Program-made: the position numbers and the translations under genes | Shown here: positions 17,282-23,605 of the stretch, piece by piece | Numbering within the stretch: position 1 is the first letter of the stretch | Layout of the letters: every line of letters starts with the position of its first letter | NCBI GenBank assembly: GCA_910587285.1 | Contig: CAJULM010000003.1 | Location: 1 to 64,000, forward strand | Source of the DNA: an uncultured Oscillospiraceae bacterium | GTDB taxonomy: Bacteria > Bacillota > Clostridia > Oscillospirales > Oscillospiraceae | Direction of reading: 5' to 3' | DNA: 64,000 bases | Notes under the pieces: model-generated | Told to the model about the DNA's origin: nothing | Databases searched by the model: none | Seen by the model: only the letters and a program-made list of their open reading frames with translations

Positions 17282-18298
17282 ATGGTCGTTATCATGAAGC
17301 GGGAATTTACTCCAGAACAGTTGGAAAAAGCGGTGCAGGCCATGGAGGCCGGCGGCGTGCGGGTGATGGTGTCCAAGGGCAGCGAGACCACCATCTTAGG
17401 CGCGGAGGGGGACGCCGGCGCGCTGAACCAGGAGCAGCTGGCCCAGCTGCCCGGCGTGGAGCGGGTGATGCGGGTGAGCGAGCCCTACAAAAAGGCCAAC
17501 CGCAAGTACCATCCGGACGACTCGGTGATTGACATCGGCGGCGGGGTGGCCATCGGCGGAAACAAAATCGCGGTGATTGCCGGGCCCTGCTCGGTGGAGA
17601 GTGAGGAGCAGATTTTGGAGGTGGCCCGGTCCGTTCAGAAATCCGGGGCGGCGGCTCTCCGGGGGGGCGCGTACAAGCCCCGCACCTCCCCCTATGCCTT
17701 CCAGGGCAAGGGGGTGGAGGGGGTGCTCCTGCTGGACGAGGCCCGCAAGAATACCGGCCTGCCCATCGTGTCCGAGCTGATGAGCGCCGACCAGCTCCCT
17801 CTCTTTGAGGAGGCGGTGGACGTGATCCAGATCGGGGCCCGGAATATGCAGAACTTCGACCTGTTGAAAAAGGTGGGCCACACTTGTAAGCCAATCTTGT
17901 TGAAGCGGGGGCTGTCCTCCACCATTGAGGAGTGGCTGATGAGCGCGGAGTACATCATGGCGGGGGGAAACCCCAATGTGATTTTGTGCGAGCGGGGCAT
18001 CCGCACCTTCGAGACCTACACCCGTAATACCCTGGACCTGTCGGCGGTGCTGGCGGTGAAGCGGCAGAGCCACCTGCCCGTGGTGGTGGACCCGTCCCAC
18101 GCCTGCGGAAAGGCGTGGATGGTGGAGCGCATGGCCATGGCGGCGGTGGCCGCCGGGGCGGACGGCCTCATCATCGAGGTGCACAACAACCCTGCCTGCG
18201 CTTTGTGCGACGGGGCCCAGTCGGTGACACCGGAGCAGTTCGGCTCCATCATGGACAAGCTGCGGGCGGTGGCCGCCTGCGTGGGGCGGGAAGTGTGA
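17282..18298 (+). CDS. aroF: 3-deoxy-7-phosphoheptulonate synthase, type I-beta (DAHP synthase)
   Basis: A 338-residue enzyme joining phosphoenolpyruvate and erythrose-4-phosphate, the first step of aromatic amino acid synthesis. An N-terminal ferredoxin-like regulatory domain (about 1-68) precedes the KDSA/DAHPS barrel (about 85-335). Conserved motifs are AGPCSVES (about 101), GGAYKPRTSPYAFQG, QIGARNMQNFDLL and VDPSHACGK. This architecture matches the Thermotoga enzyme, which is feedback-inhibited by Tyr and Phe. The start MVVIMK at 17282 fits the family. It lies behind a Tyr-rich leader peptide and terminator, so both enzyme and gene appear tyrosine-responsive. tyrA follows after a parS site. 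Confidence 0.95.
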   Translation: MVVIMKREFTPEQLEKAVQAMEAGGVRVMVSKGSETTILGAEGDAGALNQEQLAQLPGVERVMRVSEPYKKANRKYHPDDSVIDIGGGVAIGGNKIAVIAGPCSVESEEQILEVARSVQKSGAAALRGGAYKPRTSPYAFQGKGVEGVLLLDEARKNTGLPIVSELMSADQLPLFEEAVDVIQIGARNMQNFDLLKKVGHTCKPILLKRGLSSTIEEWLMSAEYIMAGGNPNVILCERGIRTFETYTRNTLDLSAVLAVKRQSHLPVVVDPSHACGKAWMVERMAMAAVAAGADGLIIEVHNNPACALCDGAQSVTPEQFGSIMDKLRAVAACVGREV

Positions 18299-18323
18299 GG
18301 GCAGGCGCAGAAAAAAGAACGGA

Positions 18324-18339
18324 TGTTTCACGTGAAACA
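18324..18339. promoter_or_regulatory. parS site (16/16 match)
   Basis: TGTTTCACGTGAAACA, identical to the Bacillus subtilis parS consensus bound by ParB (Spo0J), inside a 22-bp perfect palindrome (18321-18342). It lies between aroF and tyrA. parS sites cluster around oriC, so this marks the window as origin-proximal. An in-frame ATG inside it (reading MFHVKH) would extend tyrA, but that is very unlikely to be the true start. Confidence 0.92.
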
Positions 18340-18364
18340 TCCCGAAAATGCAGAGGTGTTTTCC

Positions 18365-19246
18365 ATGAGAAAGATTTTAGTGGTGGGCTTAGGGCTCATC
18401 GGCGGCTCTCTGGCCATGGCCCTGCGGGGCTTCGAGGACTTCGAGGTGGTGGGGGCGGTGCGCTCTCAGGCCACCCATGACAAGGCGGCGGCCAGGCACG
18501 CGGCGGACTGGCTCACCTTTTATCCCGCCGACGAGCTGCCCGGCGCGGATGTGGTGATTTTGTGCCAGGACCCGGCGGGGATTATCGGCTTCCTCCAGGA
18601 GCACCGGGACCGCTTCAAGGCCGGCTGCCTCATCTGGGACGTGTGCGGCGTAAAAACCGCGGTGATGGAGGCGGCGCAGTGCCTGCCCGCCGGGGTGGAC
18701 TTCATCGGCTGCCACCCCATGGCGGGCAAGGAGGTGTCCGGCATCGACAACGCGGAGGCGGGGCTGTTCCGCAACACCCACTTCATCGTCACCCCCGGCC
18801 CCCATTCCACACCGGAGCATTTGGCCCTGCTGCGCCGCATAGCGGCTCACTGCCGGTTCGGCGATGTGATTGAGACCACTCCGGAGCGCCACGACCAGAT
18901 GATTGCCTACACCAGCCAGCTCATGCACGTGATCGCCGTGTCGGTGTGCGCCGATGAGGGGCTGTTCTCCTGCAAGGGGTTCGAGGGCGGCTCCTTCCGG
19001 GACTGCACCCGGGTGGCGGCGCTGGACCCGGCCATGTGGACGCAGCTGTTCAGCCTGAACGCCCCGGCGCTGTGCCAGGTGGTGGAGGCGCTGGAGGGGC
19101 GGCTGCGCCAGTGCCGGGAGGCCATTGAGGCGGGGGACCGGGAGGGGCTGCGCTCCATGCTGGCTTACGCCTCGGAGCGAAAGAAGCAAATTGATTTGGA
19201 ACGGGTCCGGGGCGACGACGTGCGCCCCTCCTTCGGAAATTCTTAA
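18365..19246 (+). CDS. tyrA: Prephenate dehydrogenase
   Basis: A 293-residue NAD-dependent enzyme converting prephenate to 4-hydroxyphenylpyruvate on the way to tyrosine. The N-terminal Rossmann motif VVGLGLIGGSLA (about 6-17), the conserved GCHPMAGKEVSG with its His (about 120) and the helical dimerisation domain are present. No C-terminal ACT domain is visible, so feedback control may act mainly at aroF. The start is the ATG at 18365 with AGAGGTG upstream. It is probably co-transcribed with aroF under the tyrosine leader. Confidence 0.92.
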   Translation: MRKILVVGLGLIGGSLAMALRGFEDFEVVGAVRSQATHDKAAARHAADWLTFYPADELPGADVVILCQDPAGIIGFLQEHRDRFKAGCLIWDVCGVKTAVMEAAQCLPAGVDFIGCHPMAGKEVSGIDNAEAGLFRNTHFIVTPGPHSTPEHLALLRRIAAHCRFGDVIETTPERHDQMIAYTSQLMHVIAVSVCADEGLFSCKGFEGGSFRDCTRVAALDPAMWTQLFSLNAPALCQVVEALEGRLRQCREAIEAGDREGLRSMLAYASERKKQIDLERVRGDDVRPSFGNS

Positions 19247-19247
19247 G

Positions 19248-19276
19248 TTGACGGAAACGCGCCCCCGTGGTACACT
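19248..19276 (+). promoter_or_regulatory. Sigma-A promoter of the Nudix gene
   Basis: TTGACG at 19248-19253, a 17-base spacer and TACACT at 19271-19276, immediately after the tyrA stop and about 45 bases before the Nudix ATG. Confidence 0.75.
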
Positions 19277-19320
19277 GAAAAAAGCGGGTAAGAAAATTTT
19301 AGAACCCCCGGGAGGCAGCT

Positions 19321-19785
19321 ATGGGCTATATTATGGATCTGCGGGCCTTTGTGGGCCACCGTCCCCTGATTCAAGTGGGCTCCAGCGTCATTGTGGAGGA
19401 CGGACAGGGACAGATCCTCCTGCAATTACGTACCGATAATCATCAATGGAGCTTCTCTGCGGCGGGCTCTATGGAGCCGGGGGAATCGCCGGAGGACACC
19501 GCCCGACGGGAGCTGCTGGAGGAGACAGGACTGGCCGCCCACAGCCTGGAGCTGTACGGCGTATACGCCGGCCCCCAGGAGCACCATATTTACCCCAACG
19601 GGGACGAGGTGTATAACGTGGAGTTCGCCTACGCCTGCCGGGATTGGTCGGGGGCGCTGGCGTGTCAGGCGGGCGAGGTGGAGGAGCTGCGGTTCTTTGC
19701 CCTGGACCAGCTTCCCGACACCCTGTCCCAGCAGACCGGGCGGCGGCTGGCGGAATGGCGCCGGTACAAGGGAATTTTGGAGTAA
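19321..19785 (+). CDS. Nudix hydrolase
   Basis: A 154-residue pyrophosphohydrolase with a complete Nudix box: GSMEPGE, seven residues, then RELLEETGL (about 49-71). The Glu residues that bind the divalent metal are all present. The N-terminal SSVIVEDGQGQILLQLRTD strand pattern and the WSFSAAGSMEPGES context are typical of housekeeping Nudix enzymes acting on modified nucleotides. The exact substrate cannot be predicted. It has a good ribosome site (GGGAGG) and its own promoter. The AI-2E-family permease follows 67 bases downstream. Confidence 0.88.
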   Translation: MGYIMDLRAFVGHRPLIQVGSSVIVEDGQGQILLQLRTDNHQWSFSAAGSMEPGESPEDTARRELLEETGLAAHSLELYGVYAGPQEHHIYPNGDEVYNVEFAYACRDWSGALACQAGEVEELRFFALDQLPDTLSQQTGRRLAEWRRYKGILE

Positions 19786-19852
19786 TTTTGAATGGACGGC
19801 GTGCCGCTTCGAATGGCACACTGAAAAAATATCGTGGGGAGGTCTGTTCCCG

Positions 19853-21004
19853 TTGGACAAAAAACTGTTTCGCAGCCTGCTTCTGCTCATCACCTACTCC
19901 GTGGTGCTGGTGGCGGTCATCGTCAAGCTGGACGAGGTCACCGGCTGGCTGGACGGGGTGCTGGGGGCCTTCCAGCCCCTCATCATCGGGGCGGCCATCG
20001 CCTTTATTCTCAACCGGCCCTGCAATTTCTTTGCCCGGCTGTACGAGAAATCCCTGCCGGAAAAGGCCCGCCGGGCGGCCCGGCCCATGGCGGCGGCCAC
20101 CGCCTATCTCATCGTGGCGGTGCTGATTACGGCGCTGGTGGCCCTGGTGGTGCCCGAGCTCACCCACAGCATTGAGATGTTTATGGGCAACCTGAACACC
20201 TACGCCGCCAACTTCCAGGACCTGCTGGACTGGGTGGTGGCCAAGCTGGACCTGGAGCAGTTGGCCAACCTGGACCTGTCCTCCGGCATCAGCGGGTCGC
20301 TGCAAAAGCTGCTCACCGGCGCGCTGGACGCTTTGACCAACACCCTGCCCCACCTCATCGGCATGACCAGCGTGGTGGTGTCCGGGGTGGTCACCGGGGT
20401 GATTTCCCTGGTGTTCTCCATGTATATGCTGTCCGGCGCGCCCAAGCTCACCGCCCAGTGCCGGCGCTTGGTGCAGGCCTATCTGCCGAAGAATGCCGCG
20501 GACACGGTGCTCGGCGTCACCCGGCTCACGGCGGACACCTTCTCCAAGTATGTCAACGGCCAGGTGGTGGAGGCGTTTATCCTGGGCGGGCTGTGTTTCC
20601 TGGGGATGTGCCTATTCCGCTTTGACTATGCGCCGCTGATCTCGGTGGCGGTGGGGGTGTTTGCCCTAATTCCCATCGCGGGGGCCTACCTGGGGGCGGT
20701 GCTGGCGGTGCTGCTGCTGGTGATGATCGACCCCTGGCAGGCGGTGTGGTTCTTGGTGTTCCTGGTGGCGCTCCAGCAGCTGGAGGGCAATCTGATCTAC
20801 CCCCGCGTGGTGGGCACGTCTCTGGGGCTGCCCGGTATCTGGGTGCTGGCGGCGGTCACTGTGGGCGGCTCGCTGCTGGGGCTGGTGGGCATGGTAATCA
20901 GCGTGCCGCTGGCGGCGGTGGCCTATACCCTGATTAAGCGGGATGTGCGCGCGCGTCTGCCCGCAGAGGAGGCGCAGGGAGAGGACGCGCCGCCCGAGGG
21001 CTGA
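19853..21004 (+). CDS. AI-2E family transporter (TTG start)
   Basis: A 383-residue membrane protein of the AI-2E/PerM family, with about seven to eight membrane segments and the conserved C-terminal core (VNGQVVEAFILGGLCFLG, LIPIAGAYLGAVLAVLL, LEGNLIYPRVVG). Family members export small molecules or act as Na+(Li+)/H+ antiporters; AI-2 export itself is rarely shown. I set the start at the TTG at 19853, preceded by GGGGAGGT at nine bases. The frame is open much further upstream over the Nudix gene, but that extension is a shadow. It ends about 65 bases before yabP. Confidence 0.85.
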   Translation: MDKKLFRSLLLLITYSVVLVAVIVKLDEVTGWLDGVLGAFQPLIIGAAIAFILNRPCNFFARLYEKSLPEKARRAARPMAAATAYLIVAVLITALVALVVPELTHSIEMFMGNLNTYAANFQDLLDWVVAKLDLEQLANLDLSSGISGSLQKLLTGALDALTNTLPHLIGMTSVVVSGVVTGVISLVFSMYMLSGAPKLTAQCRRLVQAYLPKNAADTVLGVTRLTADTFSKYVNGQVVEAFILGGLCFLGMCLFRFDYAPLISVAVGVFALIPIAGAYLGAVLAVLLLVMIDPWQAVWFLVFLVALQQLEGNLIYPRVVGTSLGLPGIWVLAAVTVGGSLLGLVGMVISVPLAAVAYTLIKRDVRARLPAEEAQGEDAPPEG

Positions 21005-21011
21005 AATTTGG

Positions 21012-21040
21012 GCATAATCCTGGGACAAACTCCATATGTA
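21012..21040 (+). promoter_or_regulatory. Sigma-E-like mother-cell promoter of yabP
   Basis: GCATAAT (21012-21018), a 14-base spacer and CATATGTA (21033-21040). This resembles the sigma-E consensus (KMATATT, 14-15 bases, CATACA-T) and fits the known mother-cell expression of yabP and yabQ in Bacillus. Confidence 0.7.
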
Positions 21041-21070
21041 TGGACTATCTAAACTAAGGGAGATGGTTCC

Positions 21071-21352
21071 ATGACATATGACAGCGGCCTGCCCGCGCCC
21101 CATCACGTGGTGATTGAGGAGCGCAAGAGCCTTACGGTGTCCGGAGTAGAAGACGTGGAGCGGTTTGACGAAAACAGCATTGTGCTGTCCACCTCCAAGG
21201 GCGCCATGGTGGTGACGGGGGAAAACCTGCACATTGAGAAGCTCTCTCTGGACGGCGGCGATTTGAAGGTGGAGGGCGACATCGACGCCGTCACCTATGA
21301 GGACGACGCGGTTGGCGGGCGAGGCGGGTTCTTCTCCCGGCTGCTGCGCTGA
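21071..21352 (+). CDS. yabP: Sporulation protein YabP
   Basis: A 93-residue YabP-family protein (RKSLTVSGVEDVERFDE, LHIEKLSLDGGDLKVEGDIDAVTYED). In Bacillus it is expressed in the mother cell under sigma-E and is needed for cortex formation and later stages, probably at the outer forespore membrane with YabQ. Here a sigma-E-like promoter precedes it, and yabQ begins four bases after its stop. The C-terminus ends with a short FFSRLLR segment. Length and gene order are typical. Confidence 0.92.
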   Translation: MTYDSGLPAPHHVVIEERKSLTVSGVEDVERFDENSIVLSTSKGAMVVTGENLHIEKLSLDGGDLKVEGDIDAVTYEDDAVGGRGGFFSRLLR

Positions 21353-21355
21353 GCA

Positions 21356-22054
21356 ATGTATGTGGAGGTTGGAGCCCAGGCGGCCATATTCGGGCAGGGG
21401 ATGCTGCTGGGTGCGTTGCTGGGCGTGATTTACGATGGAATGAGGGCGGCCCGGCGAAGCATTCATCTGCGTGCGCTGGCGTTCGCGCTGGATCTGTTAT
21501 TTTGGCTGGGGGTTATCGCGGCGTTGTTCGCGCTGACCCTGCTGAGGGACAACGGACAGGTGCAAATCTATCATATGGCCGCCTTTTTGCTGGGGGGCGG
21601 GCTGTATTTCGCCACAGCCAGCCGGCTGGTGCTGCCCGTCCTGCTGTGGGCGGCGGAGCTGGTGCGGCGGCTGTGGCGGTTTTTGACCGCGCCGGTGCGG
21701 CGTGCGGGGCGGGCCGGAAAAAAAGTTTTAAAAAACCAAAAAAAAGACTTTCAAAATTGGCTGGGATGGTATAAAATAAATATAGTATACCGTTTTGCCA
21801 AAAACGGCGGAGAGGAGGCGGCAGCCAATGAAGGTCAAACGCGCGGGCATTGCAACAAAACTGTTTGTGCTGGTGCTGATGGCGGTATTGGCCGTCGCTT
21901 TGCTCACCACCCACGGAAAGCTGAGCGCGGCTCAGGCCGACCGGGACGAACTGGCCCGGCAGGTGAGGGAGCAGCAGGAGGCAAACGCCGCCCTGGCAGA
22001 CGATATCGCCCACAGCGGGGAAGCGGAGTATCTGGCGGATATCGCCAGAAGTAG
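21356..22054 (+). CDS. yabQ: Spore cortex protein YabQ (C-terminal tail uncertain)
   Basis: The first 150 or so residues show the YabQ pattern: four or five membrane segments (about 8-30, 42-63, 70-90, 95-110) with GVIYDGMRAARR, then a basic KKVLKNQKKDFQNW stretch. In Bacillus YabQ is required for cortex assembly. The frame has no stop until 22054 and so runs 227 bases over divIC in another frame. Its last 70 residues become Gly/Arg-rich and look like a shadow of divIC. A lost stop codon, or a frameshift at the A-runs near 21719-21750, could explain this; the alternative frame stops at 21774. Confidence 0.75.
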   Translation: MYVEVGAQAAIFGQGMLLGALLGVIYDGMRAARRSIHLRALAFALDLLFWLGVIAALFALTLLRDNGQVQIYHMAAFLLGGGLYFATASRLVLPVLLWAAELVRRLWRFLTAPVRRAGRAGKKVLKNQKKDFQNWLGWYKINIVYRFAKNGGEEAAANEGQTRGHCNKTVCAGADGGIGRRFAHHPRKAERGSGRPGRTGPAGEGAAGGKRRPGRRYRPQRGSGVSGGYRQK

Positions 22055-22106
22055 GCTGGGCCTGCTGGAGCCGGATGAGATTGAGTTTGTGGACTCGTCG
22101 AAGTAG
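21828..22106 (+). CDS. divIC: Septum formation initiator, FtsB/DivIC family
   Basis: A 92-residue bitopic protein with a basic N-terminus, one membrane segment (about 11-30), then a coiled coil (about 33-65) and a C-terminal ARSRLGLLEPDEIEF segment typical of the family. It forms the divisome trimer with FtsL/DivIB. The start is the ATG at 21828 with GAGAGGAGG upstream. The order yabP-yabQ-divIC-yabR matches Bacillus. A dispersed structured repeat begins on the last base of its stop codon. Confidence 0.9.
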   Translation: MKVKRAGIATKLFVLVLMAVLAVALLTTHGKLSAAQADRDELARQVREQQEANAALADDIAHSGEAEYLADIARSRLGLLEPDEIEFVDSSK

Positions 22107-22238
22107 AAGCGCGACGATAGGCGCACAGGGGAGCTTGGAGCGGAGCGAAGGCGAAAGCCCAAGGCCCACGAAGTGGGACTGGGTTTTGCCTGAGTTGCAG
22201 CGAAAGCGACCCGCGGCGCGCTCAATCGGAGCGTGACA
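22106..22238 (+). repeat. Dispersed structured repeat, copy B
   Basis: A 133-bp copy, starting GAAGCGCG on the last base of the divIC stop and ending AGCGTGACA. The middle stem GGCGAAA / TTTTGCC (one G-U pair) continues through a bulged G into CCCA / TGGG. The apical stem is CCCAC / GTGGG with a GAA triloop. It lies in the divIC-yabR intergenic mRNA. Confidence 0.75.
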
Positions 22239-22305
22239 ACGAGGCACACTGCTACTGGCTCACGGGGAAAAAACCAATACATATTGAGAGGGAAAAAAGA
22301 GATTT

Positions 22306-22791
22306 ATGGGGATTGAAGTCGGTTCTATCTTGGAAGGAAAGGTGACTGGAATCACCAACTTCGGCGCGTTCGTGGCCCTGCCCGGCAATCGGTCCGGGCT
22401 GGTGCATATTTCGGAGATCGCGTATTCCTACGTCAACGATGTGCATGACCACCTGAGCGAAGGGCAGGAGGTCAAGGTCAAGGTCATCGGTGTGGACGCC
22501 AACAATCGGATCAACCTGTCCATCAAGCAGGCGGAACCGCCCCCCGCCAGGCCGGAGCGTCCCTCCGGACCCAGGCCGGGCGGACCCAATCCCCGCCCCC
22601 GTGCAGAGGGGGAGCATCGTCCGGCCCGCCGCCCGTCACAGGGGCGCGGCTTCACGCCGGAACCCGCCCAGCCCAGAGGCCCGGCCAGCTTTGAGGATCA
22701 GCTCAAGCAGTTTATGGCCAGTTCGGACAGCAAGCTGTCTGAGCTGCATATGAACGAGAAGCGGGGCAACCGCCGGGGCGGAAGAAAATAA
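22306..22791 (+). CDS. yabR: S1 RNA-binding domain protein YabR
   Basis: A 161-residue protein with one N-terminal S1 domain (about 2-75: VGSILEGKVTGITNFGAFVAL, GLVHISEIA, VKVKVIGVD). A Pro/Arg-rich disordered linker (about 80-130) and a short C-terminal conserved segment (SFEDQLKQFMASSDSKLSEL) follow, as in YabR-type proteins next to divIC. It is presumed to bind RNA in translation or general RNA metabolism; its exact role is unknown. It sits downstream of repeat copy B and ends at a GAAA-loop terminator. Confidence 0.88.
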   Translation: MGIEVGSILEGKVTGITNFGAFVALPGNRSGLVHISEIAYSYVNDVHDHLSEGQEVKVKVIGVDANNRINLSIKQAEPPPARPERPSGPRPGGPNPRPRAEGEHRPARRPSQGRGFTPEPAQPRGPASFEDQLKQFMASSDSKLSELHMNEKRGNRRGGRK

Positions 22792-22797
22792 GAAAGA

Positions 22798-22822
22798 GGG
22801 GGCGCGAAAGCGTCCCCTTTTT
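22798..22822 (+). terminator. Terminator of yabR with GAAA tetraloop
   Basis: GGGGGCGC / GCGTCCCC stem (one G-U pair) closed by GAAA and followed by TTTTT. Repeat copy C starts five bases later. Confidence 0.88.
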
Positions 22823-22827
22823 GTATA

Positions 22828-22964
22828 GAAGCGCGAGTGTAGGCGCATAGGGGAGATAACGCCGGAGCGGATGGGCAAAGCCAGGGGCCGCCGCAGGCGG
22901 CGCCGGGTTTGCCCGCAGTCGCAGGTGTTATCGACCCGGCCATGCGCCCAACGCGAGCGTGACA
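22828..22964 (+). repeat. Dispersed structured repeat, copy C
   Basis: A 137-bp copy with the clearest pairing. The outer stem is GGCGCAT / ATGCGCC, the middle stem GGGCAAA / TTTGCCC, and the apical stem GCCGCC / GGCGGC with a GCA triloop. The ends are GAAGCGCG and AGCGTGACA. It forms a tandem pair with copy D, five bases apart. Confidence 0.75.
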
Positions 22965-22969
22965 ACAAA

Positions 22970-23099
22970 GAAGCGAGGAGCCGTCGTGAGCAGCGCGGAT
23001 GGAGCGCAGCGAGGGGAAAAGCCCAGGGCCAACGAAGTTGGACCGGGTTTTGCCCGAGACGGAGCGAAGCCGCGCGTCGCGAACAGGCGCAGCGTGACA
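22970..23099 (+). repeat. Dispersed structured repeat, copy D
   Basis: A 130-bp copy. The outer stem is AGCGCGG / CCGCGCG, the middle stem GGGGAAAA / TTTTGCCC (one mismatch), and the apical stem CCAAC / GTTGG with a GAA triloop. It starts GAAGCGAGG and ends AGCGTGACA. A partial GGAGCGCGGAACCGTCGTGA stretch after it may be the start of a decayed further copy. Confidence 0.72.
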
Positions 23100-23296
23100 G
23101 CAAAGGAGCGCGGAACCGTCGTGACCGGCACCAATGGCACGGTGCGCCCGCTGAGGCGCGGGGCGTGGACCCTGCCTGACGGTCCGTGTTTCAACACCGG
23201 CGGCAGCACAAATAGGGGGATGCACGTCGAAAACCGCGCGCGCCGAAAGGGTTTTCAGCCGCGCCGCATATAGGGCTCTTACGCAAGATGGGGATT

Positions 23297-23525
23297 CTTA
23301 AGGGGCGGCCGACTGTGGAGCTGGCCCGCCCTTTGGCCTGCTCCACCCGGAGGCCACCCTTTAAGTGTGTCTTTGCCTACTTTCTGCACAAGCAGAAAGT
23401 AGGTCGCCGAAGGCAAAAAAGTGACTCTTTCCCCTTGCGGAGAAAGAGCCCAAAGGTATCTTGCGCGGGAGAATGGAATGACCACATGGGGGCAGCCCCC
23501 ATGCCGCGGCTTGGACCGCAATAGA
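23297..23525 (+). repeat. Compound palindromic intergenic element
   Basis: This gene-free stretch contains nested inverted repeats. CTTAAGGGGCGGCC (23297-23310) faces GGCCACCCTTTAAG (imperfect) and encloses GTGGAG / CTCCAC. CCTACTTTCTGC / GCAGAAAGTAGG is a perfect 12-bp stem with an ACAA loop (about 23376-23403). CTCTTTCC / GGAGAAAGAG follows. CATGGGGGC / GCCCCCATG is a 9-bp stem at about 23486-23504. Together with copies C and D it fills the 780 bases between yabR and the amidohydrolase. I find no plausible gene there. Confidence 0.6.
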
Positions 23526-23605
23526 AGTGTATCACAGCGGCAGATAAAATGCTGTCGAATCGGGGCCATGGCCGGAGCCTGCCCGCAAAAAAGGAGGAAA
23601 CCCTT

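Noticed and set aside
18323..18364. N-terminal extension of tyrA starting inside the parS palindrome (MFHVKH...)
   Set aside because: The extension has no ribosome site and is encoded by a known DNA-binding palindrome; the Rossmann motif starts directly after the ATG at 18365.
19391..19852. Longer AI-2E transporter frame running across the Nudix gene
   Set aside because: The upstream part is a shadow of the Nudix frame; a TTG with a good ribosome site at 19853 begins the transporter sequence.
22107..23600. CRISPR array or prophage remnant in the repeat-rich island
   Set aside because: Repeats are about 130 bp and imperfect, without regular spacers or cas genes, and no phage-like gene is present.
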